Source: WHSW01 sp963742205 (lineage in GTDB: Bacteria; Actinomycetota; Thermoleophilia; Solirubrobacterales; 70-9). Taken from it: a stretch of DNA of 64,000 nt. A program made the translations under genes and the position numbers. The notes under the pieces were generated by a model. That model did not search any database and was not told the DNA's origin. It saw nothing but the letters and a program-made list of their open reading frames with translations. The stretch spans positions 1 to 64,000 of the forward strand of contig CAVUKZ010000005.1 in the NCBI GenBank assembly GCA_963742205.1, given 5' to 3'. Shown here piece after piece: positions 44,436-53,588 of the stretch; within the stretch, counting starts at the first letter, position 1; each line of letters begins with the position of its first letter.

Positions 44436-45596
44436 ATGATCGAGACGCGACGCCAGGGATTGATCGTCGGAGCCGTCGGGCTGCTGCTCGCGCTCGCGCT
44501 CTCCGTTCCCGCTCAGGCCGCGGGCGCGAAGCCGGCGGAGGAGAAGCGCCTGCAGCGCGCGTTGAACCATCTCGTCGACGAGCGCGGCGGCCCGCCCGGC
44601 GTCTCGGCGCTGCTGCGCCGCGGCGACCGCGAGACGTTCATCACGGCCGGCGTCGCCGACGCCGAGACGGGGCGTCCGATCAAGACCCGCACGTACATGC
44701 GGATCGCCAGCGTCTCCAAGGCCTTCAGCGGAGCCGTGGCCCTCTCGCTCGTCGATCGAGGCGTCCTGTCACTGGACGACACGATCGCCTCCCGCCTGTC
44801 GGACATGCCGACCGCCTGGGGTGCCGTCACCCTGCGGCAGCTGCTTCAGCACACCGGCGGGGTGCCCAGCTTCTCGGAATCGGCGGCGTACCAGCAGTAC
44901 TTCGCGGCCCATCTGGACGGCCCCTACACGCACCGGATGCTGGTCGATTTCGTGGCCGACCAACCGCTCAGGTTCCCGCCGGGCACCTCCTACGAATACT
45001 CGAACACCGACAACGTGATCATCGCCCTGATGGCCGAGGCGGCGACCGGAAAGCCATACGACCAGCTGCTGTCCGAGCTCGTCTTCGATCCCCTGGGCCT
45101 CAAGCGCACGGGGCTGCCGAGCGGCGTCAAGTTCCCAGGGCCGCGGATCCACGGGTACGACACGAACCCACTGGAGGATCTGACGGAGTGCTGCACGATG
45201 GGCGCGTTGTGGGCGAGCGGCGGCCTGTACTCGACGCCGCAGGAGCTCACCGGGTTCGTCCGCGGCTACGTGGACGGCAGCCTGTTCGGCGATGCGGTCC
45301 GCGCGCAGCAATTTCAGTTCGTCGCCGGCGGGCACTCCGAGCCGCCCGGGCCCGGCGCGAACTCCGCGGGGCTCGGGATGTTCCGCTACGCCACCAAGTG
45401 CGGAACCGTGTTCGGCCACACGGGCAACTTCATCGGCTACACGCAATTCACGGCCGCGACGCGCAGCGGCCGCAGATCCGTGACCGTGTCGGCCAGCCGG
45501 CAGCTGGCACCCACCGCGAGCGGCAAGTTCGCGCCCGAGGTGTTCGCGAAGCTGCGACGGGATTACCGCAAGGCCGTCTGCGCGCTGCTGGGTTAG
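44436..45596 (+). CDS. Secreted serine hydrolase (class C beta-lactamase / DD-peptidase fold)
   Basis: An exported serine hydrolase of 386 residues, paralogue of the gene at 25141-26304. The ATG at 44436 has GGAAGGGAG upstream and gives the signal peptide QGLIVGAVGLLLALALSVPAQA. Active-site motifs are SxxK in IASVSKAFSG, YxN in YEYSNTDNVIIAL and HTG in VFGHTGNFIGY. Two cysteine-bearing segments (LTECCTMGA and YATKCGTVF) may form disulfides. Family members are esterases, peptidases or carboxypeptidases, so the substrate is open. A small SnoaL-like gene follows ten bases after the stop. Confidence 0.9.
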   Translation: MIETRRQGLIVGAVGLLLALALSVPAQAAGAKPAEEKRLQRALNHLVDERGGPPGVSALLRRGDRETFITAGVADAETGRPIKTRTYMRIASVSKAFSGAVALSLVDRGVLSLDDTIASRLSDMPTAWGAVTLRQLLQHTGGVPSFSESAAYQQYFAAHLDGPYTHRMLVDFVADQPLRFPPGTSYEYSNTDNVIIALMAEAATGKPYDQLLSELVFDPLGLKRTGLPSGVKFPGPRIHGYDTNPLEDLTECCTMGALWASGGLYSTPQELTGFVRGYVDGSLFGDAVRAQQFQFVAGGHSEPPGPGANSAGLGMFRYATKCGTVFGHTGNFIGYTQFTAATRSGRRSVTVSASRQLAPTASGKFAPEVFAKLRRDYRKAVCALLG

Positions 45597-45606
45597 GCCC
45601 GCTGAC

Positions 45607-45927
45607 GTGAACGACCTTCCCGAGCCCGTTTCCGCGGCCATTCAGGCGGCCAACGCAAACGACACCGATGCCTTCCTCGCCTGCTTTGCGGCCGACGGGG
45701 TCGTCGACGACTGGGGACGGGAGTTCCACGGGGCGGAGGAGATCCGCGGCTGGAGCGACCGCGAGTTCATCGGCGTGCAGGTCTCGCTCGATGTCACCGG
45801 CGTCGAACAGGCCGACGGCGCCACGACCGTGACCGCGACCGTGGGCGGGACGGGCTTCAACGGCCAGAGTCACTTCACGTTCGACGTCACGGGCGACCGG
45901 CTGGCCCGGATGACGATCCGCGAATAG
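45607..45927 (+). CDS. Small NTF2/SnoaL-like protein
   Basis: A 106-residue cone-fold protein beginning VNDLPEPVSAAIQAANANDTDAFLACFAADGVVDDWGREFHG, followed by AEEIRGWSDREFIGVQVSLDV and two long strands. This is the pattern of SnoaL-like nuclear-transport-factor-2 proteins. The GTG at 45607 follows the serine hydrolase stop by ten bases, so the genes are probably cotranscribed. No function can be assigned. Confidence 0.75.
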   Translation: MNDLPEPVSAAIQAANANDTDAFLACFAADGVVDDWGREFHGAEEIRGWSDREFIGVQVSLDVTGVEQADGATTVTATVGGTGFNGQSHFTFDVTGDRLARMTIRE

Positions 45928-46027
45928 CACCGTCGCGGGCTGACGCCTTTTTCGCTTGCGTCGAAGCGATGAATCGCGCCGGCTCCGCAGGTCTATATAG
46001 GCGACACCACGACCGAAAGGGGACCCC

Positions 46028-46912
46028 ATGACCGAGCCGACGACACGCACCATCGACGCCCCGGGCGCCACGATCACCTACGACGTGCGGGACGCCGAGA
46101 CCGACACCGACGCCCCGATCCTGATGATGATCGGCTCACCGATGGACGCGAGCGGCTTTCGCAGCCTCTCCGAGCACTTCGCCGACCGGACCGTGGTCAC
46201 CTACGACCCGCGCGGCGTCAGCCGCAGCAAGCGCACCGACGACGCCAACCGGTCCACGCCCGACGAGCACGCGGATGACATTCATCGTGTGATCGCCGAT
46301 CTCGACGCCGGCCCGGTCGACCTGTTCGCGAGTAGCGGCGGTGCCGTCAACGCGCTGGCCCTGGTGTCGCGTCACCCGGAGCAGGTCGGCACCCTCGTCG
46401 CGCACGAGCCGCCCGCCGCCCAGGCGCTTCCCGACCGCGAGGAGGCGCTGGCTGCGGCCGCCGACGTTCACGAGACCTACATGCGCGAGGGCACCGGACC
46501 GGGCATGGCCAAGTTCATCGCCCTCACGTCCGTGCAGGGACCGATCCCGGCCGACTACACCGACCAGCCCGCTCCGGACCCCGCGGCTTTCGGGATGCCG
46601 ACCGAGGACGACGGAACGCGCGACGACCCGCTGCTGGCCCAGAACATGATCAGCTGCACGCACTACGAGCACGACTTCGACGCGGTGCGCGAGGGCTCGA
46701 CCAGGGTCGTCGTGGCGGTGGGCGCGGAGTCCGAGGACATGTTCACCTACCGCGCCGGAGCGGCGGTCGCCGAGCGGCTCGAAACCGATCCCGTGATCTT
46801 CCCCGGCGGCCACGGCGGCTTCCTCGCCGGGGAGTTCGGGTATCAGGGCGACCCCGACGCGTTCGCCGTCACCCTGCGCGAGGTCCTGTCGGAAAACGGC
46901 GAGGGTCGATGA
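46028..46912 (+). CDS. Alpha/beta hydrolase
   Basis: A 294-residue cytosolic alpha/beta hydrolase. The oxyanion region is LMMIGSPMDASGF, then VVTYDPRGVSRS, the nucleophile elbow FASSGGAVNAL (serine in SSGG), and the histidine near the end in FPGGHGGFLAGEF. The DDDGTRDDPLLAQNM cap is typical of a family of small actinobacterial hydrolases. GAAAGGGG lies seven bases before the ATG at 46028, and a TATATAGG element at about 45995 may be the -10. It is convergent with a FAD monooxygenase gene, with six bases between stops. Substrate unknown. Confidence 0.87.
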   Translation: MTEPTTRTIDAPGATITYDVRDAETDTDAPILMMIGSPMDASGFRSLSEHFADRTVVTYDPRGVSRSKRTDDANRSTPDEHADDIHRVIADLDAGPVDLFASSGGAVNALALVSRHPEQVGTLVAHEPPAAQALPDREEALAAAADVHETYMREGTGPGMAKFIALTSVQGPIPADYTDQPAPDPAAFGMPTEDDGTRDDPLLAQNMISCTHYEHDFDAVREGSTRVVVAVGAESEDMFTYRAGAAVAERLETDPVIFPGGHGGFLAGEFGYQGDPDAFAVTLREVLSENGEGR

Positions 46913-46918
46913 CCACGT

Positions 46919-48330
46919 TCACGCGCCGTCGCGCCAATCGGCGACGAGGAGTGCTCGACTCCGTCCGCGGGGTTGGACAGGCCGATGGGATGGCCGTCGG
47001 GTCGCGTTAGCAGGCAGCCGTCGGTCGTCAGCCCGAGGCCGCGAGCCGCGATTGCGTCGAGACGCTCCACGGTGACGGGCGGTGAGTCCGCGTCGTCGGC
47101 GTCGGCCGGGCCCGCCCACTCGGGCCCGGCGAAGAGCGTGAGGCCGGGGCCGAGCAGATCCAGGGTGGACACCGGTCGCTCGCCCCGCGCCACCCAGAGG
47201 TGGGGGATGCGGCCACCGATGTCCGCGCTGAGCCCGAGGCCGTTCCCGAGCACCGAGCCGTCCGCGAGGCTCGACCGCCGCGTGTTGAACTCCGCGACCG
47301 GTCGCCGTTCGCGCTCGTAGCTGTCGAGCAGCGCCGGGCCGGCCCAGCCGCGCAGGACCCAGGCGAGTTTCCACCCGATGTCGAAGCCGTCGCGGATGGC
47401 TGTGTTGAGACCGGTCGCGCCGCGGGGGGTGACCCGATGTGCGGCGTCTCCGATCAGAAACGCGTCGCCCTCCCGGAAGCGCTCGGCGAGGCTGGTGCCG
47501 TAGGTCACCGGCATCACCCGGTCGATCGCGATCTCGAGATCGGGCGCGCCCGCCGCGTCGGCCACCTGACGCGCGAGTCCGCGCTCGTCCGCCGCGGCAT
47601 GATCCGGGTTCATGGCGAACACCCATCGGTCGGGTCTGCCGACGGGGATGAACGCCCGGTCGGCGAAGTCGCCGGTGAGGAAGTAGATGACATGGCGCCG
47701 CTCGGAGAGCAGCTCCCAGAGCGGGGCGCGGAAATGGACTGCCACCCGCGTTGCGAGATCGTCCGAGCCGGTGGTCGCGATGCCGAGCAGGCCTCGGACC
47801 GCGCTGTGCATGCCGTCGGCGCCGATCACGTATCGGGCGCGGACGGGCTTGGCACCGGCGCTCGGATCGCACACGGTGAGCGCGTAGCCGTCGTTGTCGG
47901 CGTCGAGGCCGAGCAGCTCGGCGCCCCGCTCGACCCGGACGCTCGCGAACGAACGGGCGCGCGCCTCGAGCAGCGGCTCGAGGTCGTCCTGTCCGATCGC
48001 CGCCGGCGCGGTTGGGCTGACCAGCATGGCCTGCTCGCGGCTCGGAAAGCCGACGTCCACGGCCTCGCCTGTGCCGGCTGTCAGCGACGGGGTGGCCCAG
48101 GCGCGGAACTCGACGTCCAGCGCCCGTTCACGGACGCGGCGCTCCAGCCCCCACCGCCGGAGTAGCTCCATCGTCCCGGTGCTGGCGGCGTTGGCGCGGG
48201 GGAGGGGCGACGGGGACGTGCGGCGCTCGACGACCAGCGTGCTGACGCCATGCTCCCCCAGCGTCACGGCGGCGGCGAGCCCACCCGGCCCGGCGCCGAC
48301 GATCGCTACCTCGAATTGGCGTGTCTCCAT
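46919..48330 (-). CDS. FAD-dependent aromatic monooxygenase, frameshifted at the C terminus
   Basis: A class A flavin hydroxylase of about 470 residues. The ATG at 48330 is chosen because AAAGGAAG lies seven bases upstream. Fingerprints: VAIVGAGPGGLAAAVTLGEHGVSTLVVER, the DG motif in VIGADGMHSAVRGLLG, and the GD motif in FLIGDAAHRVTPRGATGLNTAIRDG. Close to the end one base is missing (GAGCACTC for GAGGCACTC, near 46957), after which the normal end ALLVADWRDGA follows with a stop at 46919. It is divergent from a TetR regulator and shares an intergenic region with a long inverted repeat, so it is probably under that regulator. Confidence 0.88.
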
Positions 48331-48350
48331 GCGGTGCTTCCTTTCAGCGG

Positions 48351-48392
48351 ACATAGTGTCTCGTCAATATACCAATTCGCCAGACACCATGT
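48351..48392. promoter_or_regulatory. Inverted repeat, probable TetR operator
   Basis: ACATAGTGTCT (48351-48361) and AGACACCATGT (48382-48392) are inverted copies that match at 10 of 11 positions, 20 bases apart. They flank an AT-rich core with TATATT between the divergent monooxygenase and TetR genes. Confidence 0.55.
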
Positions 48393-48413
48393 CCGGCGAA
48401 GTAGACTGCGCCG

Positions 48414-49034
48414 ATGGCCACGCGCCCGTACGAGCAGCGCGCCCGCGCCGAGGAGGCCGCGCGCACGAGGACGCGGATCATCGAAGCCGTCTTCGAGCGC
48501 CTGCGCGAGGCGCCCGCCGAGCCGGTGGCGATCGACCGCATCGCGCGCAAGGCGGGGGTGGCGCGATCCACCGTCTACGCGACCTTCGGCACACGCGCGG
48601 GGCTCTTCGACGCGGTCGGCCGCGAGCTGGCAGCGCGGTCGGGCTACGAGGAGCTGGTCGACGCCAAGCACCAGCCGGACGCGCGCGCCCGCCTACGCGC
48701 CGGGTTCAGGGCGGCGACGGAGATGTTCGCCGCGAACCGCGAGATCTACCGCGCGCTGCGGTCGATGGCCCAGCTCGACGAGGCCGCGGTCGGGGGGGTG
48801 GTGGGCCGCATGGATGCCGAGCGGGCGGCCGGGATGAAGAGCCTGGTTGCTCACCTGGGCGAGCAGGGCGTTCTCCGTCCGCAGCTCCGCGCCAGGGACG
48901 CCGAGCACATCCTGATGATGCTGACGAGCTTCGAGAGCTTCGACGTCCTCTACACGGGCCAGGGCCTGTCGACGAAGCGGGTGATCGAGCTGCTGGTCGA
49001 GACCGCCGAGCACGCGCTCTACGCGGAGCCCTAG
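48414..49034 (+). CDS. TetR/AcrR-family regulator
   Basis: A 206-residue one-component repressor. The N-terminal helix-turn-helix is RTRIIEAVFERLREAPAEPVAIDRIARKAGVARSTVYATFGTRAGLFDAV, with the recognition helix VARSTVYATFG. The C-terminal ligand-binding domain includes LRAGFRAATEMFAANREIYRALRSMAQLD. It is divergent from the FAD monooxygenase gene and should repress it, and perhaps itself, until an aromatic ligand binds; this is inference from arrangement. The stop overlaps the convergent MFS gene by four bases. Confidence 0.92.
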   Translation: MATRPYEQRARAEEAARTRTRIIEAVFERLREAPAEPVAIDRIARKAGVARSTVYATFGTRAGLFDAVGRELAARSGYEELVDAKHQPDARARLRAGFRAATEMFAANREIYRALRSMAQLDEAAVGGVVGRMDAERAAGMKSLVAHLGEQGVLRPQLRARDAEHILMMLTSFESFDVLYTGQGLSTKRVIELLVETAEHALYAEP

Positions 49035-50233
49035 TCGCAGACCACCGCGCGGTCGAGGACGGTGCGCCGCCAGACGGCGGTGGCCGCGCCTCCGGCGGCG
49101 ACGAGGCAGCCGAGGAGGACCGCCACGCGCCAGTTGTCCGCCTCGGCGAGCGAGCCAGTGATGGCTGCGCCCGCCGCGGAGCCGGCGACGAGCGCCGTCA
49201 ACAGCCAGGTGAACGACTCGGTGGCCGCACCCTCCGGCGCCGCGACCCCGACGAGCTGGTTGCGGCTGGCGATCACGGGGGCCAGGGGCAGCCCGGCGAG
49301 GACGACGAGGATCAGCATCATCCAAGGGGTCGTCGCACCCACCAGCGGCAGGCAGGCAAGGGGCAGCAGCACGGCGAGCCGCAGGTAGGAGTCGACGAGC
49401 CCCGCGCGAGCCTCCCGCGCGCCGAAGACGAGACCGCCGATGCCGCTCGAGAGCGACCACAGGGCGAGGAAGAGCCCGGCGAGCGCCGGCGTTCCGAGGT
49501 CGGAGCTAAACGCGGGCAGCGCGACCTCGATCGAGCCGAGGCAGTAGCCGATGGGCAGTGTGGTCAGCGCGATCAGGCGCACCGACGGCGCCGCCAGCGG
49601 TCCGAGGGGCCCGAGCTCCTCTCGCCGGTGCGGCCGCGCCTTGACGGCCTCCATGGGCAGGGCGGCGAGAAAGACGAGGGTCCCGACCAGCACGACGCCG
49701 CCAGAGATCGCCAGTGCCAGCTCGGCGCTGGCGAGCGCGACGACGACCGCCGTGAGCAGTGGGCCGGTGACAAACGCGACCTCGATGGTCACTGAGTCGA
49801 ACGCGTAGGCGGTCCTCAGCAGCGCCGGGTCGGCGACCAGCGTGGGCCACAGCGACCGCAGGACCGCGCCGGCGGGCGGGAAGGTCGAGCCGGCCAGCAG
49901 CGCCGCCAGCGCCAGCGTGATGACCGGCGCGCCCGCGTCGCCCAGGACCCAGATCGAGACCAGCGCGATCGCGTGCACGAGCGCGAGCGGGAAGAGCATC
50001 CGCGTTCCGCGCCGGTCGACCAGGCGCGCCGCGAGCGGCGAGCCGACCGCCGTTCCCAGCGCCAGGGCCCCGGTCGCCAGGCCGGCCGTCGCGAACGAGC
50101 CGGTGACGTCGCGGACGAAGAGGACCACGGCGAGCCCCTCGATCCCGATCGGCAGCCGCGCGAGGGTCACCGCCGCCGTGAGCACGGCGACGCCGGGGAG
50201 GCGCAGAAGCTTGGCGTAGGCGGACACGCCCAC
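49031..50233 (-). CDS. MFS transporter
   Basis: A 400-residue major facilitator with about twelve membrane helices, for example LPGVAVLTAAVTLARLPIGI, LATGALALGTAVGSPLAARLVDRRGTR (the loop 2-3 motif DRRGTR), LIALTTLPIGYCLGSIEV and AVLLGCLVAAGGAATAVW. It resembles drug or metabolite exporters of the short actinobacterial type. The GTG at 50233 starts the protein. Substrate unknown. The position next to the TetR/monooxygenase pair suggests a detoxification neighbourhood, but it has its own strand and start. Confidence 0.87.
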   Translation of the reverse strand: MGVSAYAKLLRLPGVAVLTAAVTLARLPIGIEGLAVVLFVRDVTGSFATAGLATGALALGTAVGSPLAARLVDRRGTRMLFPLALVHAIALVSIWVLGDAGAPVITLALAALLAGSTFPPAGAVLRSLWPTLVADPALLRTAYAFDSVTIEVAFVTGPLLTAVVVALASAELALAISGGVVLVGTLVFLAALPMEAVKARPHRREELGPLGPLAAPSVRLIALTTLPIGYCLGSIEVALPAFSSDLGTPALAGLFLALWSLSSGIGGLVFGAREARAGLVDSYLRLAVLLPLACLPLVGATTPWMMLILVVLAGLPLAPVIASRNQLVGVAAPEGAATESFTWLLTALVAGSAAGAAITGSLAEADNWRVAVLLGCLVAAGGAATAVWRRTVLDRAVVCD

Positions 50234-50257
50234 TAGTGATAGCGATACGGCCCGGAG

Positions 50258-50746
50258 TCAGTTCTGGTAAGTGAGCGCGGCGTACCCCAGGTCAGGCACT
50301 CCGACGTCGCGCCCTGGCTGTTGGTGCGAGACGTGGTGCCCGAGGGAGGGCCGAGCCTGGCACTGTGATGCGCCCGTCGTCCCAGAACGCACCCTCGGTG
50401 CCCGACCAGAAGTTCGCTGGCGTGATCGCCGTGCTCTGGAACAGCATCGCGGGGTCGGCGAACGGCTCGCCGTCACCGATCCCGACGTGCAGGGCCCGGC
50501 CCACCGTACCCGCCGGCACGGTCAGGCCGGTGAACGGGAGAGTCGCGGCGGCGGCGCCCGGGCGAGCGGTCATGCCTCCCCAGCGCAGGTACGCCCGACC
50601 GACCCGAGGCGCGCCTCGCGCACGGGCGGCTTGGGGTCGGCTCGCTCGGCGCCCAGCGCCCAGCCGATCGTCGCCGCGCCGCCGAGCGCGAGGACGGCGC
50701 CGCCCCCCGCCAGGGCCCACCGCACCGGTCGTCTGGCCGTGCGCAT
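50258..50746 (-). CDS. Exported protein of unknown function, two frameshifts
   Basis: Joined from three frames. It starts MRTARRPVRWALAGGGAVLALGGAATIGWALG, a signal peptide or anchor, followed by RADPKPPVREARLGSVG. It then reads YLRWGGMTARPGAAAATLPF, VPAGTVGRALHVGIGDGEPF, FQSTAITPANFWSGTEGAFW and, after a second shift near 50356, ARPSLGHHVSHQQPGRDVGV and PDLGYAALTYQN. The first shift is near 50606. I do not recognise a family. It follows a 2OG-Fe(II) oxygenase gene by 22 bases on the same strand. The evidence is coding character and consistent amino-acid use in all three pieces; confidence is moderate. Confidence 0.5.
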
Positions 50747-50768
50747 GGCCGGCGACTTTATCCGGCGC

Positions 50769-51485
50769 TCAGGCGGCGTCGTGGAAGATCACGCCGAGCG
50801 TCGTCCGCTCGCCTCGCTGGACGGTCGCGACGCCGTGGCGCATGTTGGTCCGGTACCACCCGCGGGTGCCCTGGACGGGCCGCTCTCGGGTCGGGAAGAT
50901 GAGGAAGGCGCCGCGGCGCAGGTCGATCACGTGGGCGCGCGACTGCGCCCGGGGGCGCTGCTCGACGAGGACGAACTGGCCCCCGTCGAAGTCGCGGCCG
51001 GGGCGGTTGAGGATCGTCACCGCCTGCAACGGGAAGGCGATCTCGCCGTAGAGGTCCTGGTGGAGCGTGTTGTGGCCGCCCTCCTCGTAGCGCAGGATCA
51101 GGGGCGTGGTCCGGGTCTGACCCGCCCGGTGGCAACGCTCCAGAAAGTCCTCGAGGTGACCGGGGAACCGGGTCGGTTGGTCCAGCCGCTCCGCCCAGGA
51201 GTTCGCCAGGCCCGCCAGCGGCGGATAGAGCGCCCGCCTGGCTTCATCGACCGGACCCGGCAGCGGCGCGTCGAAGTACCGGTACTCGCCCTCGCCGAAC
51301 CGGTGGCGGCGCATGTCGACCGTGCTCCGAAACCGCGCGTCGTCGGTGAACAGCCGTTCGAGCTCGCGACATTCCCCGGCCGTGAACACGGGCGGGGTCA
51401 GGGCGAAGCCGCCCTCATCGAGTTGGGCGACGAGCCCCTCCCAGTCGAACCGGGCGATCCGCTCGCTGACTGCGTCCACTGCCAT
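50769..51485 (-). CDS. 2OG-Fe(II) oxygenase
   Basis: A 238-residue jelly-roll dioxygenase that uses iron and 2-oxoglutarate. The iron ligands are visible as HxD in HNTLHQDLYGEIAFPL and the distal H in TNMRHGVATVQRGERTTLGVIFHD, with the 2OG-binding arginine in RGERTTLG. The middle strands ILNRPGRDFDGGQFVLVEQRP are typical of prolyl 4-hydroxylase-like proteins. The target may be a protein side chain, a nucleic-acid base or a small molecule. The ATG at 51485 is clear. An exported protein of unknown function is encoded just downstream. Confidence 0.9.
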   Translation of the reverse strand: MAVDAVSERIARFDWEGLVAQLDEGGFALTPPVFTAGECRELERLFTDDARFRSTVDMRRHRFGEGEYRYFDAPLPGPVDEARRALYPPLAGLANSWAERLDQPTRFPGHLEDFLERCHRAGQTRTTPLILRYEEGGHNTLHQDLYGEIAFPLQAVTILNRPGRDFDGGQFVLVEQRPRAQSRAHVIDLRRGAFLIFPTRERPVQGTRGWYRTNMRHGVATVQRGERTTLGVIFHDAA

Positions 51486-51549
51486 CTCGATCTCTGAAAC
51501 GGCCGAGGGGGGCAGATCGTGAGCCGGTTGCGAAGATTTCTTCGAGGGC

Positions 51550-51576
51550 TGTCCTTTTCGGCGTTCGCCGTTCGTC
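51550..51576 (+). promoter_or_regulatory. Candidate ECF-type promoter for the YCII/ECF42 operon
   Basis: TGTCCT (51550-51555) and CGTC (51573-51576) are 17 bases apart, 34 bases before the ATG at 51610. This is the general TGTC...CGTC form of ECF promoters and may be self-recognition by the ECF42 factor. Confidence 0.4.
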
Positions 51577-51609
51577 TATGAGCCGACCAACCCCTACCGA
51601 GGAGGAAAC

Positions 51610-51969
51610 ATGGAGTACCTGCTGCTGATCCACCAAGGCTCCACCCCGACCCCGTACAGCGATGACTGGGAGACCGTCGACGACGAGACCAAGCAGGCGA
51701 TCTACCGCGACTATCAGGCGCTCAACGAGAACCCGAAGGTCACCCCGGGCATGCAGCTTCAGCCGCCCGAGACGGCGACGACGGTCCGCGTGGAAAACGG
51801 CGAGACGCTGACCACCGACGGTCCCTTCGTGGCGGTCAAGGAGGCCCTCGGCGGCTACCTGGTGCTCGACGCCGATGACCTCGACGAGGCGATCGAGATC
51901 GCGTCTCAGATCCCGGCGGCCCGCATGGGCGGCGCGATCGAGGTCCGCCCGATCGGATCGTGGTCGTAG
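51610..51969 (+). CDS. YCII-related (DGPF) protein
   Basis: A 119-residue ferredoxin-like-fold protein with the family's DGPF motif: MEYLLLIHQGSTPTP, then TTDGPFVAVKEALGGYLVLDADDLDEAIEIASQIPAARMGGAIEVRPI. GAGGAGG lies six bases before the ATG. Genes of this family regularly accompany ECF42 sigma factors, as here, where the sigma gene starts inside the last codons. Its biochemical role is unknown; a small-molecule-binding or antioxidant role has been suggested for relatives. Confidence 0.92.
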   Translation: MEYLLLIHQGSTPTPYSDDWETVDDETKQAIYRDYQALNENPKVTPGMQLQPPETATTVRVENGETLTTDGPFVAVKEALGGYLVLDADDLDEAIEIASQIPAARMGGAIEVRPIGSWS

Positions 51970-53132
51970 GGCTCGAAGACGCGTTTCGCGAGCACTGGGG
52001 AGTGGTGCTCGCGAACCTGATCGGCTTCCTCGGCGACTTCGACCTCGCCGAGGAAGCCGCGCAGGAGTCGTTCGCGATCGCGGCCGAGCGCTGGAAGCGC
52101 GATGGCGTGCCCGACAACCCGCGCGCCTGGCTGGTGACGACGGCGCGCAACCGCGCCGTCGATCGCATCCGGCGCCAGCGCACGCTGGCCGAAAAGACCC
52201 GTCTGCTCGACCGGCCCGAACCAGTGGAGGACAGCGTGGACGACACGACGATCCAGGACGAGCGGCTCGAGTTGCTGTTCACGTGCTGTCACCCGGCGCT
52301 GGCGCTCGACGCGCAGGTCGCGCTGACGCTGCGCACCCTGGGCGGCCTGACGACGGAGGAGATCGCCCGCGCCTTCCTCGTCGCCGACGCGACGATGACC
52401 AAGCGCCTGGTGCGCGCAAAGGCGAAGATCAAAGCGGCCGGGATCCCGTTCCGGGTCCCGGCACCGCATCTGCTCCCGGACCGGCTCGCCGCGGTGCTCG
52501 CGGTCGTGTACCTGATCTTCAACGAGGGGTACGGAGGGCGCGGCGAGCTCGCCGATGAGGCGATCCGGCTCGGGCGGGCGCTCGCCGAGCTGATGCCCGA
52601 CGAGGCCGAGGCGCGCGGGCTGCTGGCGTTGATGCTGGTCAACGACTCGCGCAGCGAGGCGCGCTTCGCCGCCGGCTCGGTCGTCCTGCTGCGCGACCAG
52701 GACCGGTCGCTGTGGGACCGCGACGAGCTCGAGGCAGGGCGCGCGGAGCTCGATCGCGCGATCGCGCTCGGCGGCCGTGGGCCCTACGTGGTCCAGGCGG
52801 CACTGGCCGTGCTGCACTCCGACGAGCCCCAGGACTGGCCGCAGATCGCAGCGCTCTACGGGGAGCTCGCGCGCCTCACCGGGTCGTCGGTGGTCGAGCT
52901 CAACCGCGCGGTCGCGATCGCCGAGGCGGGCGACGTCGAGGCAGCGCTCGATCTCGTCGACCGGCTCGAGCTCGACCGCTACCACTACCTGCACTCGACC
53001 AGGGCCGAGCTCCTGCGCCGCCTCGGCCGCACCGACGACGCGCGCTCCGCCTACGGGCGGGCGCTCGAGCTCGTCAGCTCGGGGCCGGAGCGTCGCCTGC
53101 TCGAGCGCCGTCTCGCGGAGCTGGAGGCGTGA
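51960..53132 (+). CDS. ECF42-type RNA polymerase sigma factor with long C-terminal extension
   Basis: A 390-residue sigma factor. Region 2 is EDAFREHWGVVLANLIGFLGDFDLAEEAAQESFAIAAERW, region 4 is VALTLRTLGGLTTEEIARAFLVADATMTKRLVRAKAKI. The C-terminal 220 residues (VVYLIFNEGYGGRGELADEAIRLGRAL and TPR-like helices up to RLLERRLAELEA) are the ECF42 hallmark and replace an anti-sigma factor as a built-in control domain. The GTG at 51960 lies within the end of the YCII gene. The stop overlaps the start of the next gene (TGATG), so three genes form one unit. The regulated signal is unknown. Confidence 0.92.
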   Translation: MVVGLEDAFREHWGVVLANLIGFLGDFDLAEEAAQESFAIAAERWKRDGVPDNPRAWLVTTARNRAVDRIRRQRTLAEKTRLLDRPEPVEDSVDDTTIQDERLELLFTCCHPALALDAQVALTLRTLGGLTTEEIARAFLVADATMTKRLVRAKAKIKAAGIPFRVPAPHLLPDRLAAVLAVVYLIFNEGYGGRGELADEAIRLGRALAELMPDEAEARGLLALMLVNDSRSEARFAAGSVVLLRDQDRSLWDRDELEAGRAELDRAIALGGRGPYVVQAALAVLHSDEPQDWPQIAALYGELARLTGSSVVELNRAVAIAEAGDVEAALDLVDRLELDRYHYLHSTRAELLRRLGRTDDARSAYGRALELVSSGPERRLLERRLAELEA

Positions 53133-53575
53133 TGGCCGAGCCCCGCTCCCGGTCGCAGCGGCGCAGCGACGCGCTCGCGAAGCTCCGCGACCAGGTCGAC
53201 CTGTGGGTGGCGTCCGCCGGCGACGGGGGTGCCTACCTGATCCCGCTCTCCTTTCATTGGGACGGCACGACCCTCCTCCTCGCGACACCACTGGCGAGCC
53301 CCACGGCTCGCAATCTGACCGCCGCCGGCTGGGCCCGCGTCGCCCTCGGTCCGACCCGGGACGTATTGATCATCGAGGGAACGGTTGAGGCCATTCCGAT
53401 CGGAGTCGATCCCGAGCGAGAGGACGCCCATGCGGCGACGACCGGGTTCGACCCGCGGACGCTGACGGCCGAGTACACCTACCTGCGGATCACACCCCAG
53501 GAGATGCAGGCGTGGCGGGAGGCGAACGAGCTCCCCGGGCGCCAGCTGATGAAGGAAGGCGCCTGGCTGGAGTAG
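53132..53575 (+). CDS. Pyridoxamine 5'-phosphate oxidase-like flavin-binding protein
   Basis: A 147-residue split-barrel protein of the PNPOx-like/F420-dependent reductase group. Typical elements are LWVASAGDGGAYLIPLSFHWDGTTLLLATPLASPTARNLTAAGWARVALG, VLIIEGTVEAIPI and the end YTYLRITPQEMQAWREANELPGRQLM. It binds FMN or F420 in relatives and may reduce a small molecule. The ATG at 53132 shares one base with the sigma-factor stop (TGATG), which marks it as part of the ECF42 unit. A long hairpin follows. Confidence 0.85.
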   Translation: MAEPRSRSQRRSDALAKLRDQVDLWVASAGDGGAYLIPLSFHWDGTTLLLATPLASPTARNLTAAGWARVALGPTRDVLIIEGTVEAIPIGVDPEREDAHAATTGFDPRTLTAEYTYLRITPQEMQAWREANELPGRQLMKEGAWLE

Positions 53576-53588
53576 TCGGCCGTTCTCC

